Translations under genes and position numbers: made by a program
In this document: in pieces, positions 22,201 through 34,136 of the stretch
Numbering within the stretch: the stretch's first letter is position 1
Layout of the letters: each line of letters opens with the position of its first letter
Assembly (NCBI GenBank): GCA_032622095.1
Contig: CP136062.1
Coordinates: forward strand, 198,531,887 to 198,595,886
Direction: 5' to 3'
Origin: Siphonodentalium dalli
Taxonomy: Eukaryota > Mollusca > Scaphopoda > Gadilida > Siphonodentaliidae
Length of the DNA: 64,000 bases
The notes under the pieces: model-generated
Seen by the model: only the letters and a program-made list of their open reading frames with translations
What the model was told of the DNA's origin: nothing
Database searches by the model: none

Positions 22201-22559
22201 AGCTCACTTAATGTTACTTCTGTAGATATTTCAGTGCCGGTGCAGGTGGGGGGGGGGGGGGTAATACAAAATTTGCTGGAAGGTATGCCGGGGTGGGTGG
22301 TTGGCCCGATGGGTAAAAAGCGCGTTTTTTACAATCTCACGCAATTTTTTTTAATAAAGACCTTCTGTGCCCTTATTTGACATTTGTAACAGTTTAAAAC
22401 ATATTATAATAATTTATAACAGCAAAAACACCATATTTATGTTACTGTGACCTCATATGGGCCTTAGTGGAGATTATATTATAAGCTATGGCATGTTGCA
22501 TATGGAATGGTGGGGTGAAAAAAATCCTTCCCGACACCCTTCAGAATGAAGCTTCGAGA

Positions 22560-23345
22560 AATATAAAACTGAAATAAATAAACTTGTCTTGATGTAACTA
22601 AAGTCTAGATCATTGTGCGCATGGAAAAAGAGCAAACAACTGTCTCAAACATTAATGTGACTATCAATGGCTAGAGTATGACTGTCATCACACTGTTCAT
22701 CAGTGCATCAAGCCAATTAGTGAATTATTTGCATGTCTATTAACTCATATGATATGATACTCAACCCCTAAAATATCCAAGTCTGGCATAGTGAATGTTT
22801 GTCATTTATTATAACAGATGTTGCTCCAGTAAAGTGTTAAAGCCAGATAATGGGTTGGTTGACAGACTAATCGGGAAATGGTTAGAAATTATGGAATTGT
22901 GTGTGTCCTGTACAATGACCTAAGTTTGCATATATAAATAAACTTGTCCTGACGTAGCTAATGCCTAGATCATTGTGTGAAACTGTCTCAAACATTAATG
23001 TGACTATCAATGGGTAGAACATAACTGTCATCAGTGCATCGAGCCACTCAGTGAATTATGTGCATGTATATCAATTCAGATGATCTCTCACAAGACCTAA
23101 AGTATCCAAGTCTGGCATAGTGGTGTGACATCTTGGAGGAGCACAAAACAGCGGTGCAAAGTCCCACAAAGGGGGGCACAGGTATCTCTGACGCTGAATA
23201 TAGCCTGTTTCAGCTAGTTTTGTATAATATAAGTCAGTTCTCCTGTAGACTAACACAAGTGGTATGGAATATGTTAGATAATGGGCTGGTTGACAGAATA
23301 ATTAGGAAATAGTTAGAAATTATGAAATTGTGTGTATCCTGCACA
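22560..23345. repeat. Tandem pair of a dispersed repeat of about 370 bp
   Basis: Two direct units (about 22570-22925 and 22930-23345) share 'aataaacttgtc', 'gatcattgtgtg', 'cattaatgtgactatcaatg' and 'ttagaaattatg'. The same sequence runs in reverse complement at 46745-47170. It is probably an internal unit of a transposon family. The ORFs are not gene-like. Confidence 0.7.
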
Positions 23346-23398
23346 ATGACCTGTATATAATTTCGTTTTATCATGTCACATTTGATCAGAGAATAAAG

Positions 23399-23407
<9 letters not shown>

Positions 23408-23442
<35 letters not shown>
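23408..23442. repeat. TA microsatellite
   Basis: A run of about 17 TA dinucleotides. A similar run is at 47423-47456. Confidence 0.9.
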
Positions 23443-23443
<1 letters not shown>

Positions 23444-23449
23444 AGGTTT

Positions 23450-24130
23450 ACAGATGATCAGCAATTTATGATTTATTTTTTTTCAATTAAAACAGCTTCT
23501 GAAACAGGTTAAACTGTTGTTAAACTGTTGGGGGTGGTGGGTCCCCGAAAATGCCAGATGCAAAAAAACGGTAACTGGGGGAATATAACATTCTACAAAC
23601 ATCGCCGAAAATCTGAAGCAGATCGACGTTACCACTCCATAGAACACATCGTCTGAACTACGCTCAATTGTAAATATTTACTACTCGATTCGGGACGCAT
23701 CTATCGGCGATAAACTAGCGAAAACTATTTTGTCATCGAAAGTCACTGCATTTAATTAATATATAAAAATGGCGGTGTGTGTTGTCAATTTGGATATAAT
23801 ATTTGTAAAATTAACTACTTTGAACAAGATTATATATTCTCCATTTATATTTGATCACCCTACCGGAGTGTTTCACATCACTTTAATAATTGCGCTTCAG
23901 CAATCCAGCTTGATTCATATCAATTCATAGTTTCATATCAATTGTGCTGAAGCTTTGATGGGTGGGTTCCTCGACTCGAAACAAATATTTATTACCCCCG
24001 AATCCAAATAAATAGTTATTGAGGGGCGTACGTTTAAACGGATTATGCATTTTTAAATATATGCCATTTACTGTAGCAATCAGCTGTTTTGTTCACAGAG
24101 CACACACAAATAACATGCTCTATAGGCCTA
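23450..24130. other. No gene seen
   Basis: Mixed sequence. A 55-codon frame starts MAVCVVNLD at about 23769 with a good start context but has no recognisable features, so it is not called as a gene. Confidence 0.4.
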
Positions 24131-24134
24131 CTGA

Positions 24135-24374
24135 TTAACAATTTCTTTACTGGATCGAGCTTCCTGAAATGTTGCAAAAACCTGTGTCAATGCCCCATAA
24201 GGGGGCCTCGCATATATTAGAGAATACAATGGCCTAAAAAATATTTACATTGTTAGCCAGTGCATTATCTTATATATGCGAGGCCTCACATGGGAGACTT
24301 GCATATATAAGAGAATGCACTGGCACAGGATCTTTAATTCTGCACCAGCGCAGCTCCAGCCATGAAAGGGTCAA
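24135..24374. mobile_element. piggyBac-type MITE, second subfamily, decayed
   Basis: Resembles 11293-11536: left TTAA then ctttactggatcgagcttcc, right gcgcagctccagccatgaaagggtc with TTAA decayed to TCAA. The left hairpin is partly deleted. The right hairpin (gccagtgcattatcttatat...) is intact. Confidence 0.65.
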
Positions 24375-24741
24375 GCGATCTTTTTGGGTATAGTGCCTAT
24401 AACTATATAATTAAATACAAGGGCTGATGGTAGCATAAATAATTAAGTTATACCGTAGAATGAACAATCTTTATTTAATGGCACTAGATTAATATGGCTA
24501 CTGATATATAATCTAAATATATCGGCATAAAATAACCGAATATAGGTTTACGATTCACAAAGAAATTATAAATTAGTAAACGCTCTTTAAATTATTGTAG
24601 ACATCAACTGGTGCATGTTGGTTCAACTTGGTTGTAGCCTGCACATATAAATATAGGCTAATACCGAGACACACTGTCACTTTGTTAAATAAATTATGAC
24701 AATGAAATTCACCAAAATAGCATGAAATAGGTTTATATAAT

Positions 24742-25915
24742 TACTGCTCTGATCAATTAGTAACGGTCGACAACCAATTTGGATTTAAGCCAAAATATTC
24801 TACGGACATGTGCATTTTTTTCACTAAAAGAATGTATTAGGTATTACAACTCAAAGAATACACCAGTGTTCGTTTGCTTCATGGACGCCAGCAAGGCTTT
24901 TGATCGGGTCGACCACAAAGTGCTGTTTGAAACTCTTGCTCGGCGAGGTGTTCCTGATGCATTCATCAAACTTCTCTCAATTTGGTTTGATAAGCAGCTT
25001 CGTTTGGGAAATGCCATTTCTTCCTCATTCCATCCAACAAGTGGTGTCAGACAAGGGAGTATTCTAAGTCCCTCTCTTTTCAACGTGTACCGGGACGAGC
25101 TAAGTCATAAACTCAATAAGACAAACATTGGTTGTATATGATTGGTCCCAAACTCGTGAATCATCTGGCATATGCAGACGACTTGTGTCTTATATCACCT
25201 TCACTTTCTGGAATGCGTCAGCTCTTAGACATATGTGCTTGTGAAGCTGACAGGCTCAACCTGATATTTAATCCAACAAAGACGGTAGCCATGACCTTCA
25301 TTCCAAGAAGTTTACCTATAAGTGCTTTCCCCAAACTGTTCCTCGGTGAGAAAGAACTCAGATTTGTGGATTCGGTTAAATATCTGGGACATGTCATTAA
25401 CAACGATTTATCTGACGATGGTGATATTGAACGTCAATATCGGGCAGTTTGTTTGAGAGTGAACACTTTAATGAGGAGATTTTCTAAATGCTCACAGCAG
25501 GTGAAATCGTTCCTCTTTCAACGATACATCACCCCACTATATTGCTCTCATATGTGGGTGTTATTCAAAAGAAAAACTTTAACTAAACTGAAAGTATGCT
25601 ACAATAACGCGTATAGACTGTGTATGGGTTATGATAGAAGATGTAGTGCGAGTGGAATGTTTGTTTCTGACTGTGTGATGACACTTGATATGCTAAGGAG
25701 AAAGTTTGTGTTTGATTTCTGGGAACGTGTGAATGAATCCAACAATTATATACTATCTGCAATTGCTAATTCATATATTATATACACATCTATAATTTAT
25801 ATAACCATTGGCGAAATTTATTGTATATGTAAAGTGTGTGTAGAAATTTCAGATTTATTTGAAATTTTAGCATTTACAAATATGGACTTCTTAGTCTGAA
25901 ATAAAGTATTATATA
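24742..25915 (+). pseudogene. LINE reverse transcriptase fragment (5'-truncated, frameshifted)
   Basis: A non-LTR retrotransposon RT. The N-terminal signature NQFGFKPKYSTDMCIF (from 24769) is in one frame. A run of seven T (24812-24818) shifts into the next frame, which carries FMDASKAFDRVDH and SGVRQGSILSPSLFN. A second shift near 25138 leads into a frame with the catalytic LAYADDLCL, the thumb-like KTVAMTF and SVKYLGH, and a C-terminal region to a stop at 25899. The endonuclease part is absent, as expected for 5' truncation. The tail ends in AATAAAG at about 25900. Motif style suggests a LINE outside the L1 group, with the clade not settled. At least two frameshifts make it non-functional. 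Confidence 0.9.
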
Positions 25916-25919
25916 TATT

Positions 25920-26485
25920 CCACCCAAAATATTGAGAGTAAACGCTCTTTATTATGCAAACATTTTGGCAACTTCAATATTTATTTCAATAATTATCTTT
26001 TTAAAGTTAGGCCTAATCCGATATCTAATTATGTAGTTGTTTGGATTCGGTACCAACATATATAAGCTGAAAATAAACTTTATTTATAATCTATCTCTGT
26101 TAATATAATTTACTAGCTGATATAATTATGGCTGACTTCGTCCAGAGCTATTTTGGGATTTCTTTTGAGTTTACCGGAATTTAGCTGGTCCGTCTCCTAT
26201 TTCGAAAGTTATCTAACCTATAGACATCGAACGCCATTCGAGTAGACCTGTATCCGGTTGTACTGTGACATTAATCCTGCATGCGACAGATTAGTTTGAT
26301 GGTAATATTAGAGGTGAATCATTCGTATGATTGATTAATTTAATGAGGTTTAGTAGTTTTTGTCCAATTCATAATCCATAGCACGACGAAATTATAGGGG
26401 GTCTTATAATAATGACAAAACCAAATTGTTGTTGCAGAAAATCCCCAAAAAATGGCAAAATTCGAACATGTCAACATGCACTGAC
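25920..26485. other. No gene seen
   Basis: AT-rich sequence between the LINE tail and the foldback complex. No exon is supported. Confidence 0.45.
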
Positions 26486-26651
26486 AACAGGTCTGGCTCA
26501 CAGTTGTTGGCCATTATATATAAGTATTAGCCCTAGAGTAAGAATAATAGAAAAGTTGGGAAACAACATGTTAATTTTTTTTTTTAAACCCACCCACCTC
26601 CCCTGTTGCACTCGAAATCTCATCAAAACGAATATGCTTCGGACATGAATA

Positions 26652-27096
26652 ACTACCAGGTCAGGGAGAACCCAAAATCGATGTACTAAACCTCGATTTG
26701 TGTAAACAAACTCGATCGAGGTTCTTCGAGAACATGTGACCACTGGTGATATAGTGTGGAGTATTTGATCTTACACCTATGAGAGGCCAAATTCAAATTT
26801 AAGAATTAATTGTGCTTGATTGCGCTCAACCACAATTAATTATTAAATGTGAATTTGGCCTCCCATAGGTGTAAGATGAAACACTGTGAAATACTCCACA
26901 CTACCGTAGCCTATATCACTTACACTACATTACTTCCATTAGAGTCATATTTGGTTTAGAACTTTAGAGTGTTTCCCCTTATATCATGGCTGTATGTTTT
27001 GACCAGTTGTCACATGGTCTCGAAGAACCTCGATCGAGGTTTTTAACACAAATCGAGGTTTAGTACATCGATTTTGGGTTCTCCCTGACCTGACTA
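26652..27096. mobile_element. Nested palindromic MITE in foldback arm
   Basis: ACTA (26652-26655 and 27093-27096) flanks ends CCAGGTCAGGGAGAACCC / GGGTTCTCCCTGACCTG. The arms are about 85 bp. A second inner palindrome (ggagtatttgatcttacacc / reverse complement) gives a two-stage stem. The empty site in the other arm (reverse complement near 29769-29784) reads gaatagctacgtatgc. Superfamily unresolved: the 3-4 bp duplication could be PIF/Harbinger- or CACTA-like. Confidence 0.75.
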
Positions 27097-28403
27097 CGTA
27101 TGCAGAACTATCGAATGCCGATAATCACACTTAGGCCAAAACAAAAATGATGCGTGTTTCCCGTAACCCGACCGACTGTCTTCAAAACCCCCCGACCCAA
27201 GTTCATTTTATTGGTTTTAAATAAAAAAAATCAATCTATAAACCGACCGACCGCACTGATAACCAAACTATGTATGCGTGGTTCCATTTTATCTGATTCA
27301 CCTCGCGAGATAAATAATATCTTTGATATATTTATATATTTTTCGCAAAACCACACCGTCACTCTATTAACGGAGTCAACTTTAATACGATATGATGCAA
27401 TACCGGAAGATCACGAGTTATCGTTCCTCTTCGCTGACCGGAAGCACGTGTTTTTGTTGATATTTACATTAAACATGGATGTTTTCCGCGGTTGATTCGA
27501 ATCGAAACCGATTCGAATCGATTCGAACAAGTTCATCTCAACGATGGCGGTCGCACATGGGTCGATTCAAAGTCTCTTGGTGAAAATGGAGACATGTTCT
27601 CTTTAATATTTACAAGCTGTATAACCACAGACTACTATCGAAGCAATGAGGTTCCTCTTTCGGTGTCCGGTTCTGAGTTATATCGTCCGGTTTGATAGCA
27701 CAAAATACACTGTTTTCGAATGTCGTTCTCTTTCTCAAGAATTGACAGTTACTGAATCCGATTTTTGGCGCATCAATTAGAATGGTTTTTCGTCACAAGA
27801 ACACAACATTGATCGGATTGACAGATCACAATTTTACTGGGTGCATACAAAATTCAGGATGTGTTGATAAAAATCTTATAAATGTTGTCTCACATTCAAT
27901 TATGTGATTTTATCGCTCGTTTCATATATATAAAACCCAGAAATATCATTTACATCTAAATATTAACTCAAATAATAGTTACCTAACTTATCTTCCCCAT
28001 AAACATGCAAGATTTGCGATAGAAAACTCGGAAAGTTTGTGCTGATCGTTAGCAAGTGCAGGGCTTTGTATTTTTTCGCATACATGTTAATCGCAATTTA
28101 CAACAGATATAAAACACAAAATGAAGCCCATCATGGAATGACTTTGCATGAACAGGATGTTGTATTGTGGTATGGTAAGATATATATATTACATATAGAA
28201 TACCTTTACTTTGTCCATAGTATGCACAATTTGAATTCCACATGCCATGCATGATTAACTAACTGATAAGCTACATACTATGATATACATGTAGATACCA
28301 ACACTAACTAGTAATCAACAGAAAACCAACTTGCCACTTCAAATTTTCTGGTTACAAAACGTCCAACAGGACATCGAAAGTGGGCCTGTGATAAAAAAAA
28401 AAT

Positions 28404-28594
28404 TCCATTCATGGGGTGTAAGGTCCACTCATGGGGTGTTAGGTCCATTCATGGGGTGTTAGGTCAATTCGTGGGGTGTAAGGTCCACTCATGGGGTTTT
28501 AGGTCCATTCATGGGGTGTTAGGTCCATCCATGGGGTGTAAGGTCCACTCATGGGGTGTTAGGTCCATTCATGGGGTGTTAGGTCCACTCATGA
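28404..28594. repeat. 20-bp minisatellite inside the Harbinger-type element
   Basis: About nine units of ATGGGGTGTTAGGTCCATTC with few differences, period exactly 20. The open frame across it is a repeat artefact. Confidence 0.9.
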
Positions 28595-28684
28595 ATATTC
28601 CCAGCTCAAAATTGTGCTTGGTTCAGGGGGTGTGAACTTCAGTTTGAAATAGGGGGTGCTGACATTTCCCAACAAAGACCCTGA

Positions 28685-28905
28685 AGCCAACTAATAAATT
28701 ACTCATCTCTCCCCCGTGCCCCCTAAAATGTTAACTGTCAACTAATAAATTACTCATCTCTCGGCCCGTGCCCCCTACAACTTTAACTCATCTCTCCCCC
28801 GTGCCCCCTACAACAACTCATCTCTCCACTGCGCCCCCTACAACAACTCATCTCTCCCCCGCGCCCCTACAACATTAATTCATCTCTCCCCCGTGCCATG
28901 CGGAC
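28685..28905. repeat. Imperfect repeat 'actcatctctcccccgtgcc'
   Basis: Five to six irregular units of 25-60 bp built on 'acaactcatctctcccccg' and 'gccccctaca'. It is C-rich on the plus strand. Confidence 0.75.
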
Positions 28906-29939
28906 ATGTAAACTGTCTATACTGTTATCTATTTTATATGTTTCCCCTCAATATATCATTTTATCACCAATTTGTCGGTTGTTCTGGGTCATTGTATGGT
29001 ATTTGATGGTGGTTAGGCATGGCCCACACGAGACCGTAAAAAATAAAATAAAATGAAAAGCCTACCGCCAGCCCCTATTTTATTTAGGCTCGTTACGGGA
29101 AACACGCATTCATTTTGTTTTGGCCTTACCATACATTTCTTGAGAGGTATATCCAGAAAAGCAACTTTTATCAGGTGAACATAATCAAAATCACGATAAA
29201 ATTTGGCTCGACACAACATCATTAGCACGGAAATGTTAGGATCGATAACTCTTTCGAAAAGTCGGGTTGGCGATTACCGCAATGCGATAGGGGAACACTT
29301 TGACGTTTTTACTCATATTTCACCAATTTTTGTACCTGGCTTACATGTACCTGTCCTAAGTTTCACGGGAAAATGGCTAATTTGATTCTATTTGTCATTT
29401 TATACATATTTATCACCCCATTTATTATTCATTTTCATAAAAATAAAATAAAAGAAGCTGAAGATGACATGTTTAAAATGTTTGAAGCATGAATTTGGCG
29501 ATAAGTGTCATATGTTATCAGAGTACGTTATACTTGTGATAGTTACGTTACACACTCGGCGTTACCCTATCGTATTGCGGTAATCACCAACCCGACTTTT
29601 CAAAAGAGTTATCGATCCTAACATTTCCGTGCTAATGATGTTGTGTCGAGCCAAATTTTATCGTGATTTTGATTATGTTCACCTGATAAAAGTTGCTTTT
29701 CTGGATATACCTCTCAAGAAATGTATGGTAAGTGTGATTATCGATATTCGATAGTTTTGCATACGTAGCTATTCATGTCCGAAGCGTATTCGTTTTGATG
29801 AGATTTCGAGTGCAACAGGGGAGGTGGGTGGGTTTAAAAAAAAAAATTTAACATGTTGTTTCCCAACTTTCCTATTATTCTTACTCTAGGGCTACTACTT
29901 ATATATAATGGCCAACTACTGTGGTCTGGCTCATGTGCA

Positions 29940-31300
29940 GATCTAACTATATAGTCTATATAGGCTATTAGCCTATCAGTTTATAAAAATCAAAGTTTAT
30001 AAGTACAAAGATCATTCATAGCTATTTCTGTCAACTAATGTTTGATTTCAATATGTTGATACACATGTATGAGTATTTTCAATATTTTCAGCAGGAATAT
30101 TTTTTTAAACTGAAAATGTACTTTTGATGATTACTTTCTGACAATTTTGTAATCTTCTTCAAACATCATAAAATCACTTTATTTTTTAAACCACAGTCCT
30201 AGGAATCACTGTCCATGTAATATTAAATTTGATTAAAATATAACAAATAGATATATTACCTCTACTATACAGATATAACTACCAGTTAGGCAACATCAGA
30301 TTTTGTTATTATGGCATCTGATTTGCTCAAACCACGCACTGTGATCTATCACTAAAAGAAAAAAATGCATTTATCTCCCCACATTTGACATGTGACAATT
30401 AAGTTAATTGTTCTTAATGTGCTTGTTGGGTCATATCAACTCTACCTTGTCTGAGTTGTACATAAATCGTAATTTTCCATCCAAATATTCACATTGAATA
30501 ACTGTTGGCTATAATCTAGTGACGTACTAGTAATTCTGCAAAACTGTTAAAAACAGGAAGTTATCAATCCATTTCCCTATTACACATTCCTTCTTTAAAA
30601 TTTGCAGCCAAACCCAGCACGAGTTATCTCCCATTGCCCCTCTTGAGATGCGGAGCTAACCGGGAACTTGGAATATAAAATTTGCTTTCACATCTCAAGG
30701 TATCAACCACCCATAGGGCCCTACTTGAAAATATATAGATATATTAGTTTGAGATGGTCATTTCTACATTTCTCTAGTAATGAGAATGAGTTAAAATGTG
30801 TACTTAGTAGTGTACAGCAGAGCCAGTTTTAACACACCCGATGTCTGTTTACTCACATCCGTAATCCCTTTTATTCGGATTTTCTGGTAAGTGGGGTAAA
30901 GATAGAAACAATCTGAATACACCAGCGTTTCAAGAACAAAATACGGAATATGATGATATAAACTCAGAAAGCGGGAATGTTTGTGTGGCATAAAAAATTG
31001 TACTCTTGTAATTTCGTTCAAATCATCTACCAATGAAAATGCAGAACACAAAATTTTTACTTGCCAAACTGGTCTTTATATTAATATAATAACATAATAT
31101 AATATATTGATTTAATATTATTAAATAATATTTTATTCAACTAACAGTGATTCCTAGGGACTGTTTAAACTAATTGTCCCCCGGCATCAATTGTTGCCCA
31201 AATGTTGAGAAATAACCATTAACCAATTGGATTTCAAAAGAAATGGTATTTGGTAGAAATAAAAAATTTCATACCAAAACTGTATAGCTCGATTTGCACA
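29940..31300. other. No gene seen
   Basis: AT-rich interior of the outer inverted-repeat unit. An 86-codon minus frame (30791-31051) has no recognisable motif and is not called. Confidence 0.4.
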
Positions 31301-31458
31301 TTATGTGCAAATCTGACTATATAGTCAGATTTGCACATGAGCCAGACCTGATCAATCTAAGTTCATGTTACCAGTAGATAAGTAATGGAGTCAGGAGAGA
31401 GGGACTGATATCACCATGATAAGTACTGGAGACAGGGATTGATTGATTGATTGATTTT

Positions 31459-32530
31459 TAGTCGAGTTTTTTTCCAAAACTCGACTTATAGTTTGATGAG
31501 GGACGGTGGGCGGGCGGCGTGTTTTGCTTATAACTCAACCGTTTATTGACGGATTAAAATGTGAGTACATATCCATGCACGTAAGCTGCAGCCAAAAAAT
31601 CGGGTTCGTCTGCACATTTATTACAGAGTTATGGCCCTTTGCCATTTTTCACTGATTTTAGGCCTGGTCCGATAAAATTTGATAGAGTTATGGCCCTTAA
31701 TTAGTCATTTTTGACGAATTTTCAGCTCGGTCGCGCGCTAACTTCAACTAACGTTATCCGATTTGATTGAAATTTGGTATATAGGTGTCTCCCAAGAATA
31801 TCTCGTACGAGTTCTAAATCCAGCCTGGTCCGATAAAATTTGATAGAGTTATGGCCCTTAATTAGTAATTTTTCACGAATTTTCACCTCGTTAGCGCGAT
31901 AACTTCAACAAACGTTATCCGATTTGATTGAAATATGGTATATAGGTTCTCCCAAGAATATTTCAGACGAGTTAGAAAACCGGCTTGGTCCGATAAAATT
32001 TGATAGAGTTATGGCCCTTAATTAGTCATTTTTCACGAATTTTCAGCTCGTTAGCGCGATAACTTCAACAAACGTTATCCGATTTGATTGAAATTTTTAT
32101 ATATAAGTGTCTCCCAAGAATACCTCGGACGAGTTAGAAAACCGGTCCGGTCCGATAAAATTTTATAGAGTTATGGTCCTTAAGTAGTCATTTTGTACGA
32201 ATTTTGAGCTCGTTAGCGCGATAACTTCAACAAACGTCATCCGATTCAACTAAAATTTGGTATATAAGTGTCTTCCAATAATATCCTGGACGAGTTCGAA
32301 AACATGCCTGGCCCAATAAAATTTGATAGAGTTATGGCCCTTAATTAGTCATTTTTCGTGAATTTTTAGCTCGTTAGCGCGATAACTTCAACAAACGTCC
32401 TCCGATTTGTTTAAAATTTGGAATAGACATACTTGCCAAGAATATTTCGGACGAGTTCGAAAACCAGCCTGACCCGATAAAATTTGATAGAGTTATGGCC
32501 CTTAATTAGTCATTTTTCGATTTTACCTAT
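31459..32530. mobile_element. 161-bp tandem array with terminal hairpin (pearl/BIV160-like)
   Basis: A hairpin agtcgagtttttttccaaaactcgact (31459-31486, described as stem GTCGAGTTTT / AAAACTCGAC) precedes a unique lead-in. It is followed by units placed at 31681, 31842, 32002, 32164, 32325 and 32486 (spacing 160-162), each with GATAGAGTTATGGCCCTTAA and ataacttcaacaaacgttat. The right end is ggcggtagccaccggcggta (about 32565). The monomer length and layout match what I recall of bivalve pearl elements and the BIV160 satellite; this was not checked by alignment. Confidence 0.75.
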
Positions 32531-32685
32531 TAATTAGTCTACCGATACTGATGCACACCAATTGGCGGTAGCCACCGGCGGTAAGCCACCGAAAACGAGA
32601 CACAGCATCTCTGATGCCACCTCTTGTATATGAACTGTGGTAATCTGTTTCAAGATAGGGGTTATAGGGGCCATCATCCTCAACA

Positions 32686-34136
32686 TACAGTAATGCCCAA
32701 AGTAATCGACTCCTTAACCACAGCAGAATTATGGGTTATTTTTCAGGATTTAGTCGGAAATATGGCTTGTTGCCATTCATCGGAAAGCTCTCAGTGAGAG
32801 CTTTCTGATGAATGCCAACAAGCCATATTTCTGACTAAATCCTGAAAAGTTACCCATAATTTTGCTGTGGTTAATAGGGACCGACGAATCGGCAATTTCA
32901 ACATCGAATCGAATCACGATAATGATTCGAAATCGAATCGAATCTCGAATCGAATCTTTTTCAAACACTTTAGTAGATTGGCGGTACCGATCAGTGGGGG
33001 GTACGAGCAAAAATGGGGACAATTGTCCAATGATTTTATAACGTCCGTGAGATAACTCAGATTACGAAGGAGGTTCATTAAACTTAATTTCTATGACATG
33101 ATATGAACAATATTTAATCAGGGTTTAAACAGTTTAATATATGAGAATGGCACGCCATCATTTCATATTTTTTACACTATGCGTGAAGATCGTGAAAGTA
33201 AGCAGTTTGGAACTTTGGAGTCAATGGAGTCTGAATCGAGTCATTGCAAACGGAAACTCTTCTGCGCATGTACGCTTCACCCTGTCGCGAACAGCAGGCA
33301 CGCGCGATATCAAAATTGCGCATCGTGACTTGGCAAACGGGATTACAGGAACTATGTAATGTATAGTATCCCAACTTGGGCATGTCCATCGGATCAATTG
33401 AGTTGTCATGAAAGCTAAATGGTCATCCATATTCTATTTCCCGGATAACATTCTGTATAAAGATGTTGATCGAATTTAGACACGACATGTTGGAGCCCAG
33501 AATGTTTATTTAATATATTTATATCGTGTTAAATTTTAAAATTAAAAAAATAATATATATTATTTGATTGAGCTGAGTAACATAATATAGGTTTTTCTGG
33601 TATAAGAATATCAAATACCGATATACAAATATGTCTCACAAGAAATTCACTCGCTTCTGCAGCTGTGGCCGGGCAAAATCGCCACATTGCTTGTTTTATG
33701 TGGTGGAGGAAACCTGTGTGCGCTGCGATTATGGTACAACCGTGATGAACACGCGAACCACCACAGACATACCAGCAGGTCGCACGAGTAACCCACGGAC
33801 CTGCCACGAGTAACCCTCTCTGTGACTGGGAGGCCAATATATATATGAGCAGTGGGCTATTGGACAACTTACCCTGTACACATTGGACCACGAAGTTCCC
33901 AGTTGGTCGCGGAAGGAGCCTCGATTTAAGTATTGGGGATATAATTAATGTTTTGTATATATAATGCAGTCTATTCCCGGCGATAAAGGACTTGTATACA
34001 ACGATTCGAAATATCCCGAATCACACGACCACTTTCGAATCGAATCGAATCGGAACGTAAGATTCGAAATCGAATCGAATCTCGAAGCTTCGTCGGTCCC
34101 TAGTGGTTAAGGAGTCGATTACTTAGGGCATTGTGA
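32686..34136. mobile_element. Tc1/mariner-type MITE, copy 6, split by a hAT
   Basis: Left TA then CAGTAATGCCCAAAGTAATC (32688). The right arm continues to ctgtggttaa at 32874 and resumes at 34103 (gtggttaaggagtcgatt...gggcatt). The final bases are lost, and a Helentron-like end adjoins. It was older than the hAT it hosts. Confidence 0.85.
32867..34110. mobile_element. hAT-type element, family 2, inside the MITE
   Basis: Target duplication GTGGTTAA (32867-32874 and 34103-34110). The 1228-bp element (32875-34102) has ends TAGGGACCGACGAA / TTCGTCGGTCCCTA, with many 'gaatcgaatcg' words near both ends. Interior frames (for example 33631-33813 and its minus counterpart) show no BED finger or transposase motif, so it is non-autonomous or badly decayed. 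Confidence 0.92.

Larger units (their letters stand above)
27131..29128. mobile_element. PIF/Harbinger-type non-autonomous element
   Basis: TTA (27131-27133 and 29126-29128) flanks ends GGCCAAAACAAAA. The inverted ends run about 36 bp (gcgtgtttcccgtaac shared). TTA target plus GG-starting ends fits PIF/Harbinger. The other foldback arm keeps the empty site cacacTTAccatac (reverse complement at 29720-29740). The 1992-bp body has two low-complexity arrays and no recognisable transposase. Confidence 0.8.
26490..29932. mobile_element. Mutator-like foldback element with nested insertions
   Basis: The 10-bp direct repeat GGTCTGGCTC (26490-26499 and 29923-29932) flanks ends ACAGTTGTTGGCC / GGCCAACTACTGT. 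Arms of about 360 bp are highly similar: the right arm 29566-29922 is continuous, and the left arm is 26500-26655 + 27093-27133 + 29126-29292. The central loop is about 29293-29565. A long inverted repeat plus a 9-11 bp duplication is typical of MULE/foldback elements. No transposase is seen. The left arm is split by two later elements, and the right arm preserves both uninterrupted sites. Confidence 0.8.
26488..31350. mobile_element. Outer inverted-repeat unit around the foldback complex
   Basis: CAGGTCTGGCTCATGTGCA, continued by atctaactatatag, begins at 26488 (split at 26500 by the foldback and resuming at 29933). It reappears in reverse complement at about 31305-31350, where it forms its own hairpin around ctgactatatagtcag. 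The Mutator-like foldback therefore landed 12 bp inside this older unit. Target duplications of the outer unit are not clear. Confidence 0.45.

Noticed and set aside
23769-23936. 55-codon ORF starting MAVCVVNLD after 'tataaaa'
   Set aside because: Start context is good but there is no homology, donor site or poly(A) support.
28411-28635. 74-codon ORF with VHSWGVRSIHGVLG repeats
   Set aside because: Produced by the 20-bp minisatellite inside the Harbinger-type element.
33631-33813. Cys-rich ORF inside hAT family 2 as a zinc-finger transposase remnant
   Set aside because: Cys spacing does not match a BED finger and no hAT dimerisation motif follows.
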